Shown here in pieces: positions 1 to 9,790 of a stretch of 64,000 nucleotides of DNA (the stretch's first letter is position 1; each line of letters starts with the position of its first letter). Source of the DNA: Perognathus longimembris pacificus (taxonomy: Eukaryota > Chordata > Mammalia > Rodentia > Heteromyidae); the NCBI RefSeq assembly GCF_023159225.1, contig NC_063184.1, positions 11,211,528-11,275,527 on the forward strand, in the 5' to 3' direction. The position numbers and the translations under genes were made by a program. Below the pieces are notes generated by a model. That model had not been told where the DNA came from and did not search any database. It was given only the letters and a program-made list of their open reading frames with translations.

Positions 1-226
1 AGAGGCTGGGGATGGGGGGGAGGGAGAGGGAGGTTCCTCCCTAGAGGGCCCCCAACTCCCCATTCACACCCGGGCTGTTCTTTTTCTCTCACCTGATGGG
101 GGAACATGGAAAGGTTAGCTGAGATTAGCAAACTCTCCTACAATGATACATTATTTTTTTCCTTCATAGGAAAGAAGAAAGGTACTTGGATAGCTGGTCT
201 CATCAGAGATAAGAAGTCTTCTGGAA

Positions 227-450
227 GCTGGATGTCAGTGACTCATGCCTGTAATCCTAGCGACTCAGGAGGCTGAGATCCTGGTTCAAAGCCAGCCAAA
301 GCAGGGATGGAATATCCATGAGACTATCTCCAATTAACTAGCAAAAGGCCAGAAATGGAGCAGTATCTCAAATAGTAGAGTGCCAACCTTGAACAAAATA
401 CCTAAGGGATAGCACTTAGGCCCTCAGTTCAAGCCCCATTATCAGCACAG
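227..450 (+). mobile_element. Composite SINE (7SL-like head, ID-like tail)
   Basis: First copy of the commonest SINE in the window. The head reads 'ctcatgcctgtaatcctag' then 'caggaggctgagatc', like the 7SL-derived start of Alu/B1. The tail reads 'agtagagtgccaacctt' then 'ccctcagttcaagcccc', like a tRNA-derived ID unit. The layout is shared by about 40 copies below. The family name is not certain. Confidence 0.8.
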
Positions 451-455
451 AAAGA

Positions 456-545
456 AAGTGAAATAAAAGGAAAGGGGGGGGGAGGAGAGAGGAGAGAGAG
501 GGAGAGAGACAGAGAGAGACAGAGAGAGAGACAGAAAGAGAGCAC
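456..545. repeat. Purine-rich (GA)/(GGAGA) low-complexity tract
   Basis: Nearly pure A/G on the + strand directly after the SINE, with interspersed gacaga units. It probably grew from the SINE's A-rich tail. Confidence 0.8.
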
Positions 546-579
546 CTTGAGAGTAGAGAGAGAGCACCTTGAGACTCTG

Positions 580-810
580 CTGTGAGTGGCTGATGCCTAG
601 AATCCTACCTACTCAGGAGGCTGGGATCTGAGGATTGTGGTTCAAAGCCAGCCTTGGCAGGACAAGCCATGAGACTCTTATCTCCAATAAAACTACTCAG
701 AAAAATCTGGCAGTGGTGCTGTGACTCAAGTGGCAGAGTGCTAGTCTTGAGCGAAAAGAAGCCAAGGACAGACCCTGAGTTCAAGCCCCAGGACTGGCAA
801 GAAAAAAAAA
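580..810 (+). mobile_element. Composite SINE
   Basis: Head 'tactcaggaggctgggatct' and tail 'agtggcagagtgctagtctt', ending in a poly(A) tract at about 801-810. It is the second copy in tandem with the one at 227-450, separated by purine repeat. Confidence 0.8.
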
Positions 811-1098
<288 letters not shown>

Positions 1099-1106
1099 GA
1101 GATAGA

Positions 1107-2295
1107 GGGAGAGTTGGGTGATCCGCAGCCGTCTCTTGGGGCCACGGTTTCGGGGAAAGGCGCCCCTTGGAAAAGGATCTTCTTGGTTTTCAGTCTCCCC
1201 GCGGATCCCTGTCTGCTGGGGAAATCCTCAGGTGCAGGCAGGGTGGGGTGAGCGGACCCCTGAGCCCCTCCCCCACCCCCGACATCCCCAGGGGATGGAA
1301 CCCAGGGCGAGGTCGAGTCCCACGCGCGGCAGCGGCGGAGAGCAGCTTCCCGCCCATCAGTCCCGAACCCTCACGTTGCGTGGAATCTCCGCTGCGGAGG
1401 AAGCTAAACCATGGCAGCCCTCCGCTCCCTGCGTGGGAAACTGCGGTTCCAGCCCTTCAGAGGAAAGCTGTGCAGGAGTTGCTGCCTTCGGAGGTGACCG
1501 AGTCAGGCAGCCGGACTGTTCCCGCAGCCAGCCCGCGCTCGACCGCCACGCACGAGGGCGACCGGCCCTGGTCACCACCCCAGTCACCTGCGGCCGCCAG
1601 CCAGCCCGCGCCGGCCCGGCTGTCCTCGGTCTACTTGTGAGGTCGACGTGTGCGCGGGGTGTAGCCTCCGGCCTCGCACGAACACCTACCCTAAACTTTA
1701 GGGGCTTCTGGGTCGTCCCAAAGTTCAAGCTTCTTAGACACCACAAAGACTTTCTAAAGATCTCCTCCCCTTCCCCCACCCCCAGCCCTCACCCTCTTAG
1801 TTCACTTTTCTTTGACGACACTGCAACTGGGGGGTCGGGGGTGGGGGTGGGCTGGGCCCTTTCTTTTTCTAAGGCTTGGGGATGAGTTTTAAATCATGGG
1901 GCTCTCATTTCTTGGTAAAGGCCTGCTTTGAGCTTTTGTTCTCTTAAAGTAGGATTGCACACTGAAAGAGAGGCTGAGGATGAACAGTTTGACCCTTTAG
2001 GACAGTTCAGGAGGTGGACAGGAGCGGCCCCCCCCCCCCCCGTCACCATGCTCGCATTCGCACGCCCCCCCCAACATTGCAGCCCCGTTTTGTCGAGACC
2101 ACACAAGTGCCTCTTGAATTTATTAAAGTTCAGCGAGGAGAGTCCAGGCGAAGGATATCTAGCACTGCTCATATCTTTACAAAACGAAGTATAGCTCGAA
2201 ATGCACCAGTATTGAGGCTTAAACTCAAGGTCTGGGTGGTTTCCCTTAGCTCCGCCCGCGCACTCATCTCCCACCCACCCCCCACCCCGTCCTCA
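1107..2295. other. Unique GC-rich stretch upstream of NEUROG2
   Basis: There is no gene I can support here. The part from about 1120 to 1670 is CpG-rich (cgcgcggcagcggcggag at about 1320) and free of SINEs. This could be the edge of the NEUROG2 CpG domain, a distal element or an antisense promoter. A poly-C run lies at 2029-2041. Frames on both strands are open only because of GC content and show no recognisable protein. Confidence 0.4.
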
Positions 2296-2422
2296 GTGAC
2301 TTGAGCTATAGTTCCACATCCAGTTTTTTTCTGGTGGTTACTTGGAGATAAGAATCGCACAGACTTCCCTTCCCAGGCTGGCTTGGAAATGTGATCCTCA
2401 GATCTCAGCCTCTTAAGTAGCA
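2296..2422 (-). mobile_element. Composite SINE fragment
   Basis: Reverse-orientation remnant with 'tggttacttggagataag' and 'gatcctcagatctcagcctc', the complement of the central and head parts of the family. The ID-like tail is truncated. Confidence 0.7.
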
Positions 2423-2669
2423 TATTTTGTCATTAAGTCACTTCCCAGTGAAATTAAAAGTTGGGAGCAACCGAACCAAAAAAAGTCATGTTTCTGCTGA
2501 TACTGAAATAAACTGTCTTTTGGTTTTCTAATACATGAATTGATTGGCAGCTCCCTTGGGAAGACAAAGACTAGCCCACCATGGCTCCTCACATCATGCC
2601 AGCAATTAGCATTATTTTTTAGTCGTTGTTGAACACTTCATCAGGTTTACCTATTTTTTTCTTTCTAAT

Positions 2670-2830
2670 TTTTTTTCTTTAAGTAGTTGTACAGAGGGGT
2701 TTCAATTCAACATGTCAATGTATGAGTGCAATGCATCTCGGTCACTGTCATCACTTTCTCCCATCTCTCACAAAGCCCTTCTTTTTCATCCTTTAACTTA
2801 TCTGAATTTGCAAAGAACTAAAAGGTGCAT
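2670..2830 (+). repeat. Uncharacterised interspersed module ('gtacagaggggtttcaattc')
   Basis: Similar wording ('gtacagaggtgttacagtca', 'aagtcaggtgaagagcacat') recurs at about 41237-41345 and 57775-57890, and more loosely at 20030-20540, 23460-23790 and 34385-34445. It is therefore an interspersed repeat, but I cannot name the family. Confidence 0.45.
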
Positions 2831-2947
2831 CTGTTCTCAATCTCTATTAGCCAAGGCTAGGTCTTTAGCTGCTTTTTAGGATTTTCATGGCCTGCAAAAC
2901 CATACTATGTTAAGCCCTTCTGGTAGTTCTGATTGATTCCTCCTGAC

Positions 2948-3073
2948 CTTCCTTCCTTCCTTCCTTCCTTCCTTCCTTCCTTCCTTCCTTCCTTCCTTCC
3001 TTCCTTCCTTCCTTCCTTCCTTCCTTCCTTCCTTCCTTCCTTCCTTCCTTCCTTCCTTCCTTCCTTCCTTCCT
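2948..3073. repeat. (CTTC)n tetranucleotide microsatellite
   Basis: About 31 nearly perfect ttcc units, ending next to a reverse ID-dimer SINE. On the other strand this is the (GGAA)n tail of that SINE. Confidence 0.97.
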
Positions 3074-3089
3074 CTCCTTTCTTTCTTGG

Positions 3090-3269
3090 GCTTGGGACTC
3101 AGGGCCTGAGCACGGTCCCTGGCTTCTTTTTGCTCAAGGCAAGCTCTCTACCTCTTGAGCCACAACACCATGTCCAGCCTTTTCTGTTTATGTGGTGCTG
3201 ATGAATCGAATCCAGGGCTTCATGCATGCTAGGCAAGCACTCTACCACTAAGCCACATGTCCAGCCCCT
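3090..3269 (-). mobile_element. Dimeric ID-like SINE
   Basis: Reverse copy. 'ggactcagggcctgagcac' is the complement of the 3' unit. 'gcaagcactctaccactaag' followed by 'tgtccagccc' is the complement of the tRNA-Ala-like 5' unit. It is more diverged than the copies at 19.4, 27.7, 50.2 and 52.5 kb. Confidence 0.8.
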
Positions 3270-3621
3270 AGCCTATCTTTTGCTTTGATTAACCTTTTAA
3301 ATGGAATTATGATTCTTCAGGCTCCTGAACATAGGGACCCAAGGAAAGTTGAGAGAGGCTTATGCTATAAGGAAACTGAATGCCTTTCTTTTTAAAAACA
3401 ACAACTTATTTGTTCCTGGACTTGTAACAAAATCAAGTTGTTCCAAAAGGTGTGTGTGTGTGTGTAAAACTGGGGAAATAATATTCAAAAATTTAGGAAA
3501 AATTTTAAAGGGGTATGGAAAAGATTTTTTAAAAAGCTTCAAGAAGTAAATAGAAAATTGTGATAGTTTCCAAATAATTTCAGGACAGACACGCAGAAGT
3601 CTAAAGGTTGGAGAGCTACAA

Positions 3622-3649
3622 AGAATAAGAGTCTTCCATGTGCTTCGGT

Positions 3650-3680
<31 letters not shown>

Positions 3681-3696
3681 ATAAGAGTGTTCCATG
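3622..3696 (+). pseudogene. Truncated U6 snRNA retropseudogene with target-site duplication
   Basis: Positions 3640-3677 match the 5' part of U6 snRNA (gcttcgg, then agcacatatactaaaattgg and aacgatac). Four bases of the 5' hairpin and everything after about nucleotide 42 are missing. A 19-bp direct repeat, agaataagagtSttccatg, flanks it at 3622-3640 and 3678-3696 with one mismatch, which marks a retrotransposition event. It lacks the U6 3' end, so it cannot be a working spliceosomal RNA gene. Confidence 0.85.
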
Positions 3697-4904
3697 TTTC
3701 TAAGCTTAGTTTTCGTCACTTTTTGGCTTTCCAGTCCTGTTGTTTATCTCTCCACAGAAAACATTACACAACTGAAAACCATGCCCAACCCCTACCAATC
3801 CTCGTTCAGCAAGCCTCTCTGCAAAAAAGACTTATTTCCATTTCCTACAAACCAACAGAGGCAGTGCGCTCTCTCCCGCGTTCCCTCTGCTTCGTCGTCC
3901 CCCCAACCCCCGCCCCGCCCCCGTGGACTCTTGACCACCTCGGCACCTTGTTTAAACTTCATTTGTAAGAGAGATCTCAAGAGACGCAGTGTTGACGCCC
4001 CATTCCGGCACCAGTTAACACAGGGTCCAGCACTCTTAGAGCTTGGTCCCCTAAGGCGACAAGAGATGGGGGCGGGAGTGCAGAAGAGGGGAGGGCGCAC
4101 TAGCAATCCAGAACAAGTTTCCTCCGAGGTCCAGTGACCCTTCAGCAATCCCACTCCTCATTGAAAAGAGGGGGGTTGAAAGGAGGGGCCCCCATGCGCC
4201 TACAACACCCTCCCCCGTCCATCAGCGTGGCGCAGAGGTCATAGAAATGTCAGCCCCTCCCAACCTTCTCGCTGCCACCCACCCAGGAAGCCAGACGCTC
4301 GGCTCTAAACTGGCCCCCTCCCAAAGGCCCCCAGAGATCTACCAGTGCCCCCCATCTGTTCATCGCAGGTAAACGAGAGAAGGCCCCCATTGAGTTCTGA
4401 CATACATTGATTCTCACATCCTCATCCATTGGTCTAGCCCGCACCCGCAATGTCTTCGAGGCGACGCTTCTGAGCCCCCAAATCTTCCCTCCACCCTTCG
4501 CCCTCCCACTCCAGTTTCTGTGGAACCCAAACCTGTTTCCCGACTCCTAACCAAATGAATTCGTTTCTAACTGTTTAAGACAGACCCTAAGAGGCATTGG
4601 CAAAAGACGCCCGGCATCCCCGCAGAGGTAACTGCTTCCCCGGGATCCTGAGCCCCCCAAGAACGAATTCCTGGGTTCCCAAGGCCGGGTCGCTCGGAGG
4701 CCCGGCCGCAGCGGGCGCGGTGCTCGTGCGCGCGTCGGGTGCAGGGGAGCCACGGCAGAGGGAGCGAGGACGGGGACTGGGGCTGGTGTCCAGGTCTCCC
4801 CCCACCACCCCCGTACACACATCGACCCCCAGTGCTCGGGGCCCCTAATGAGCTGCTGAAAGGGAGCAGACTCCGGTGCGCGTGGCTCGCAGGCCTCCCG
4901 GAGT

Positions 4905-5005
4905 CCGGGGCGCCCTGATTGGCCAGCTGCGCCTCGCGACCTCCATTCATTAATAAATTAGCGGCACGCTCCAGCCGAGCGCGAGCCACCAATCACAATG
5001 GACAG
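4905..5005 (+). promoter_or_regulatory. NEUROG2 upstream element: CCAAT boxes, E-box, homeodomain sites
   Basis: A tight cluster of motifs lies about 400 bp above the TATA box. It has a reverse CCAAT (ATTGG, 4918-4922), an E-box CAGCTG (4924-4929), an AT-rich homeodomain-type stretch 'cattcattaataaattag' (about 4943-4960) and a forward CCAAT (4989-4993) followed by ACAATGG, a SOX-type site. The motifs are seen directly. Their use is inferred. Confidence 0.5.
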
Positions 5006-5351
5006 CGGCGGCGACAACGGACGCAGCTTGAGCCGCGGGGCCGCGGCGGTGGCGTGGGGTAGCTGGGGCTGCAGCCTGGAGCTCCAACAGGAGCTTTAGA
5101 ACCATTTGATGCTGATTAGATAAAGGGGGGGCGGGAGGCGGGGGGGGCGGGGCGGGGGAGGATGGATGGCAGGGCCAGGGGAGGGGAGAAAGGGGCTAAA
5201 GAAAGAAATGAATGATGATAATACAATGGAAAGAATAAGCCGGGGAGGGGAAAGCCGGGGGGGGGAGGGGAGGAGGTGACGGCGGGGAGGGGGGATGTGG
5301 GGGTAGGTGAGGTGGGGGCGCCGGGGGCAGATCTGATTGTTTTCTTGGTGG

Positions 5352-5360
5352 TATATATAA
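5352..5360 (+). promoter_or_regulatory. NEUROG2: NEUROG2 TATA box
   Basis: TATATATAA sits 370 bp before the first-exon splice donor in a G-rich context with GC-box-like sequence at about 5128-5160. The transcription start is expected 25-35 bp downstream, near 5385. Confidence 0.7.
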
Positions 5361-5384
5361 GGGGTTTTAAGGAGAGTCGTGTGC

Positions 5385-5722
5385 CAGACACGCAGCCAAC
5401 TGAGCCACAAGCAGCTTCGCTTTAACTGGAGTGCCTGGGAGTCGCGTGCCAGGAGCCACACGGCCAGGGGCACTGACTGACAGACAGACAGACACGCATC
5501 ACCACCGCCGCCGCCCTGCCATCACCCCCACCACACGCGGCACGCGGACGGGCTCTTCGGCTTAAACGCCGTGGTTACCGCGGTGCCCTGCGGAGCGCGG
5601 CACCGGAGCGCCGGGCCCCTGCCTGGTTTGCAAAGGCCCCTGCGCTGGGCTGGGCTTGCGGAGGAGACGCCCGGCACACGCCAAAGCAACAGCCACGCCG
5701 GGGCACATCTAGAGCCCAGGAG
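5385..5722 (+). other. NEUROG2: NEUROG2 exon 1 (5'UTR, non-coding)
   Basis: The 5' end is placed about 30 bp after the TATA box and is approximate. The 3' end is a strong splice donor, ggag|gtaaga, with GT at 5723-5724. A non-coding first exon followed by a single coding exon is, to my knowledge, the usual NEUROG2 structure. Confidence 0.65.
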
Positions 5723-6095
5723 GTAAGAATCCACGCCCGGGGCTTCCAGCGTGGCGGGCTGTCCTCCCCCCCCCCCCCCGCCCCAGCAACTCTCCTGATC
5801 GCGCCCGCACACTGCAGAATCTCGGTCGCTCCGGACTTGCCAGTTCCTTCTCTTGGCAAGAATCCCCCGCAGTCCGGGGTGCGGGACCGCAGCGTCCGGA
5901 TGCGGGGGGTGGGGGAGGGGCGAGGTGCCCCTTGCTCGGGGCTCGCTGGTTGAGAGGATCCTGCGGCTCGCTGTCCCGGAGCGTGCGCGCTCGGGGACGC
6001 GCGCCAGTGAGCGGAGCTCGCGCCCGTGTCTCGGTCTCCATCTCATATTTTGCCCCTTCTCCCCCCCCCCGCCCCCGCTCTGATCTCTTCTGTAG
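5723..6095 (+). other. NEUROG2: NEUROG2 intron 1
   Basis: It starts GTAAGA and ends in a pyrimidine-rich run (poly-C, then ctctgatctcttctgtag) with AG at 6094-6095, one base before the start codon. Its length is 373 bp. The NEUROG2 reading frame happens to stay open upstream through part of the intron, but without an ATG. Confidence 0.75.
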
Positions 6096-6096
6096 G

Positions 6097-6879
6097 ATGT
6101 TTGTCAAATCCGAGACCGCGGAGCTGAAGGAGGAGGAGGACGTGTTGGTGCTGCTCGGCTCAGCCTCCCCAGCCTCCGCCACTCTGACCCCGCTGTCCTC
6201 CAGCGCCGGCGAGGAGGAAGAGGAGGAGGAGGACGACGAGGAGCCGGGCGCCCCGGGCAGGGCGCGGGGCAAACTCGGAGCTGAGGCCGGGCCGGGGGCG
6301 CGGGGCAGGGCCATCGCGGGGGCCGGGCTTTGTCGTCCCACCCAATTATTGGGCCTGGTCCATGAGTGCAAACGGCGTCCGTCTCGAGCTCGCGCCGTCA
6401 CCCGCGGGGCCAAAACGGCCGAGACGGTGCAGCGCATCAAGAAGAGCCGGAGGTTAAAAGCCAACAACCGCGAGCGCAACCGCATGCACAACCTGAACGC
6501 GGCGCTGGACGCGCTGCGCGAGGTCCTGCCCACCTTCCCCGAAGACGCCAAGCTCACCAAGATCGAGACCCTGCGCTTCGCCCACAACTACATCTGGGCT
6601 CTCACCGAGACCCTGCGACTGGCCGACCACTGCGGGGCCGGCGCCCTCTCCTTCTCCGAGGCGGTGCTGCTGAGCCCCGGGGGCGCCGGCGGGGACAGCC
6701 CTTCGCCCGCTCCCACGTGGAGCTGTAGCCACAGTCCCGCGTCGCTGGCTTCGCCGTCCTCGTCGTCGTCGCCCACCTCCTCCAGCTCCACGTCCCCGTA
6801 CAGCTGCACTTTATCGCCCGCCAGCCCCGCAGGCTCCGACATGGACTACTGGCCAACTCCACCTCTCCCCTTCCCCTAG
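6097..6879 (+). CDS. NEUROG2: Neurogenin-2, proneural bHLH transcription factor
   Basis: Neurogenin-2 is a nuclear activator that pairs with E-proteins on CANNTG sites to commit progenitors to the neuronal fate. The frame encodes 260 residues. The start [20 protein letters not shown] matches the family, and the ATG lies one base after the intron acceptor. Residues 38-49 are a Glu/Asp run coded by GAG/GAC repeats. Residues 87-100 ([14 protein letters not shown]) are the conserved block before the bHLH. The bHLH spans about 118-173, with basic region NNRERNRM at 123-130 and the loop [12 protein letters not shown] Ser/Pro-rich tail includes [20 protein letters not shown] (233-252). After DMDYW only PTPPLPFP follows. 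Human and mouse end in about 20 other residues containing KHRYAP, so the tail is altered. Human length is 272. The identity is near certain; whether the tail is real or an assembly error is open. Confidence 0.97.
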   Translation: MFVKSETAELKEEEDVLVLLGSASPASATLTPLSSSAGEEEEEEEDDEEPGAPGRARGKLGAEAGPGARGRAIAGAGLCRPTQLLGLVHECKRRPSRARAVTRGAKTAETVQRIKKSRRLKANNRERNRMHNLNAALDALREVLPTFPEDAKLTKIETLRFAHNYIWALTETLRLADHCGAGALSFSEAVLLSPGGAGGDSPSPAPTWSCSHSPASLASPSSSSSPTSSSSTSPYSCTLSPASPAGSDMDYWPTPPLPFP

Positions 6880-7115
6880 CTCTCGGTTATCCGAGCGCCC
6901 CACCTCTGCTACCGGAGAGCTTTAGGGGGTTCTCTTTCCCGTCCCCTCCCTCCTCTGCTTGCCTTCCCGCCCCCACTTCCCACACCCTAGAAACCACTTG
7001 GCAGAGCAGATGCAGCCCTGGGGGACGGCCCCTCCGATGCTTGCCTAAGGGGTTAACTTTGATTTATTGAAGCTGTAAGGGAGTTTATTGTTCAAGAGGG
7101 CAGGGGTGTGTGGTG

Positions 7116-7118
<3 letters not shown>

Positions 7119-7165
<47 letters not shown>
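7119..7165. repeat. (TG)n microsatellite in the NEUROG2 3'UTR
   Basis: About 23 TG units. It forms the complement of the (CA)n tail of the adjoining reverse SINE. Confidence 0.95.
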
Positions 7166-7166
<1 letters not shown>

Positions 7167-7378
7167 GGTACTGGAGCTTGAACTCAGGACCTGGGAGCTG
7201 GCTCTTAGCCTTTTCTGCCCTATCATTTGAGTCATAGCTCCACTTCTGCCTCCCCCCTTTTGTGGTTAATTGGAGATAAAAGTCTCAGACTTTCCTTCCT
7301 CGAGCTGGCTTCGAACCCCAATCCTCAGATCTCAGCCTCCTGCGTAGCTAGGATTACAAGCCTGAGCTACTGAAGGAG
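7166..7378 (-). mobile_element. Composite SINE in the NEUROG2 3'UTR
   Basis: Reverse copy: 'ggagcttgaactcaggacct', 'ttaattggagataaaagtct', 'gatctcagcctcctgcgtag'. Its transcription in the NEUROG2 message would be antisense to the SINE. Confidence 0.85.
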
Positions 7379-8218
7379 CAGGCAGCATTTCTTGAGAATA
7401 AAAAGACTTGGTGAAAAGAAGAGATGGGACTGAGACCCCCTCGGGTCTCTTTATGGCCCCAGGAGAACTCGTGTGAATCTCCCACGCGAATGCAACTGGT
7501 TCCTGTGATCTCTTCACCTTTGCTTCTTCATAGAGATGTTAATGCCTAGTAGAAAGAAATGTATCTTAGCATCTGAATGATTGACCGGTAATAATATTAT
7601 CCACAGATTTGCAATGGCTGGCGTCTGCTTTCTTCCCATTGCTGTCTGCAGGCTGTGGGAATTTCACCTGTCAAACCAAACTTTCCCTCTGTGGTGCGCA
7701 CTTTGTTGTTTTTCCCAGATTCCTCACAATGCCTATTGTGTCGTCCTTCTCTTTCCTTTTTCTTCTCCATTTTGCCATCTGTCTCTTATGATTTATAATG
7801 GGTAAGAGAAAAACTGGGGTTGTTAAAGAGCCAGGTTAGAAGTCATTGTATAATTTGTAGGCTTTGTAATGATTGAATGCAAGCGTGGAAATTTAGGCTG
7901 AACTCTCTAGCAAAAGGAAAAAAAATGTGGAGGAAAAGGAGAAAATCGGGAGGGAGGGTTGCTTCATGTATATTTATCATGACCTTTTAGGGGAGAAGGA
8001 ACTCCCCCATTCTTTCAAGAGATTAAGAATAAATCAACAGTCTGAAAACCTAAGCAGACACGGAGAATTATCAGGATCAGCCACACACGTGTTCCCTTCT
8101 ATTTATTATGAAGATTTTCATGGGAAAAATATGTATTTTTTGTATATTCTACAGAGTTTATTCTAGTATGTATTTACGTCTTGAAGAACAAGAAAATGGT
8201 TCTTTTGATTAAGCTATA

Positions 8219-8224
8219 AATAAA
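8219..8224 (+). terminator. NEUROG2: NEUROG2 polyadenylation signal (candidate)
   Basis: Canonical AATAAA about 1.34 kb after the stop codon, followed by a GT-rich stretch (taagtgttgtgtgtag) typical of the downstream element. Another AATAAA at 8028-8033 is an alternative. Confidence 0.65.
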
Positions 8225-8282
8225 GTATCTAATTTTCATAAGTGTTGTGTGTAGCATTTGAATTTTTTTCTTGACTGTAGTA

Positions 8283-8527
8283 TTTATTTATGATGCTGGT
8301 CCTGGGGCTTGAACTAAGGGCCTAGGCACTATTCTTGAGCATTTTTCTTCAAGGCTACCACTCTACCATTTGAGTCATAGGTCCACTTCCAGCTTTTTGG
8401 TGGTTAATTGCAGATAAAAGTCTCATAGATGTTCTTGCTCAGGCTGGCTTGGAACCCAAATCTTTAGATCTCAGCCTTCTGTGTAGCTAACATTACAGGT
8501 GTGAACCACCAGCAACGGGCTTGACTG
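8283..8527 (-). mobile_element. Composite SINE
   Basis: Reverse copy just past the NEUROG2 poly(A) signal. It shows 'gggcttgaactaagggcc' and 'tagatctcagccttctgtgt', and is moderately diverged. Confidence 0.8.
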
Positions 8528-8692
8528 GTTTTTAGATGCATTATGAGTTATGTTTTTCTGAAATCCTCCCCATGTCAAGTAGAAAATACCAGTTGCATTT
8601 TTGGCAATAAGGAGCGGAATCATATTTGAGGTACTATCACTGAAAGAAGACCATTTCCATACAAATACAAACTTTGTTTTTAAGAAGTTTCT

Positions 8693-8750
8693 GAGCCAGA
8701 GATATAGCTCAGTGGTAAAGCAACACCAGCAACAACCAAAATTCAATTTT
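8693..8750 (+). mobile_element. Old monomeric ID-like SINE fragment
   Basis: 'gagatatagctcagtggtaa' is the tRNA-Ala-like A-box region of an ID element. Little else of the element remains. Confidence 0.5.
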
Positions 8751-8839
8751 TGAACAAACAAAAGCAAAGATAAAGGGGGTGGGAAGTCACAACAAGCTTT
8801 AAAGTTCAGACTTTTTTTAATTTAAAAAATAGTGAAGTT

Positions 8840-9046
8840 GCCAGATGCCAGAGGCTCACTCCAATAACCCTACTTACTCAAGAGGCTGAGAGCTGAGGAT
8901 CTTTGTTTTAAGCCAGCCCAAGAAAGAAAGTCTATGAGGCCCTCATATCCAACTAACTACCAAAGAGCCCAAAATGGGGCTGTGGCTCAAAGTGGTAAAG
9001 CTCAGGGACAGAACCCAAGGTCTAAGTTCAAACTCCAGGGCCGGCA

Positions 9047-9048
<2 letters not shown>
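8840..9048 (+). mobile_element. Composite SINE
   Basis: Head 'tactcaagaggctgagagct', tail 'aaagtggtaaagctcaggga'. The 3' end runs into the (TA)n tract. Confidence 0.75.

Positions 9049-9112
<64 letters not shown>
9049..9112. repeat. (TA)n microsatellite
   Basis: About 31 TA units at the 3' end of a SINE. It is a likely cruciform-forming tract. Confidence 0.95.
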
Positions 9113-9115
<3 letters not shown>

Positions 9116-9145
9116 GTGAAGTTAGAGTTTCTTGTAGAAACTTGA

Positions 9146-9240
9146 TTCAAAGGGTGGAGGCATGGTTCAGTTGGTAAAGCAGTAATGTTAGGTATGGAGT
9201 TCAAGTCCCAACCTCAGACCTAAAAGAGAAGAGAAAAGTA
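9146..9240 (+). mobile_element. Monomeric tRNA/ID-like SINE
   Basis: 'ggcatggttcagttggtaaa' then 'gagttcaagtcccaacctc' then an A-rich tail. A close relative with the same wording is at 55757-55850. Confidence 0.6.
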
Positions 9241-9544
9241 AAGGAACTTGATTCCTATCCTTCTTTTGGTGGCAGTTTTCATCTGTATGCTGAAGGGATT
9301 GGTAGAGATCTATTAAGGGTCCTTCTTTCAAATCTCACATTTATGATGTCACTGAATTTATAAATTAATTATAGGAAGCCAATTTTATATGAGCCCTTTA
9401 GCTATATGGTTTGAAAAGCAAATTCCTGGGGGGGGGGAAAGATAAATATTCTGAGTAAGCATAAGTAAAAAGGACATATGACAGAAATATTTTCTGACAT
9501 ACACCCTTCATTAAAGTAATTAGAGTCAAAAAAGGGGAAGCAGC

Positions 9545-9790
9545 CAGGCTCTGGCAGCTCAAGCCTGTAATCCTAGCTACTCAGGAGGATGAGATCTAGG
9601 GATGGAGGTTCAATGCTAGCCTAGGCAGGAAAATCTGTGAGACGCTTATCTCCAGTTAACCATCCGGAAACCAGAAGTATAGCTGTGATTCCAAGTGTTA
9701 GAGCACTAGCCTTGGGCACAAAAGCTCATGGATAGTGTCCTGAATTCAAGCCCCACTACTGAAAAAACAACAACAGCAACAAAACACCAC
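9545..9790 (+). mobile_element. Composite SINE
   Basis: Full-length copy with 'ctcaagcctgtaatcctagc' and 'cctgaattcaagccccacta', followed by a CAA/CCA-rich tail to about 9810. Confidence 0.85.

Larger units (their letters stand above)
4600..6900. promoter_or_regulatory. CpG-rich domain over NEUROG2
   Basis: CG dinucleotides are frequent from about 4.6 kb through the coding exon, against their scarcity in the rest of the window, and there are no SINEs. This is usual for a Polycomb-controlled developmental gene. Exact island limits need a computed CpG ratio. Confidence 0.7.
6880..8245 (+). other. NEUROG2: NEUROG2 3'UTR
   Basis: Runs from the stop codon to just past AATAAA at 8219-8224. The sequence at about 7560-8240 is AT-rich, SINE-free and looks constrained. 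The proximal part holds a (TG)n tract and a reverse SINE. The exact cleavage site is inferred. Confidence 0.6.

Noticed and set aside
2948..3073. CRISPR-like or other spaced repeat array
   Set aside because: It is a tetranucleotide microsatellite without spacers, in a mammalian genome.
3640..3677. Functional U6 snRNA gene
   Set aside because: Only the first ~42 nucleotides are present, with an internal gap. It is flanked by a target-site duplication and has no 3' domain or terminator.
5932..6096. 55-codon in-frame extension upstream of the NEUROG2 ATG
   Set aside because: It starts at a TTG, lies in the 373-bp intron, and a good splice acceptor ends one base before the true ATG.
6160..6862. 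Long frames in other phases across the NEUROG2 exon
   Set aside because: They are shadows of a GC-rich coding exon. None resembles a protein family.
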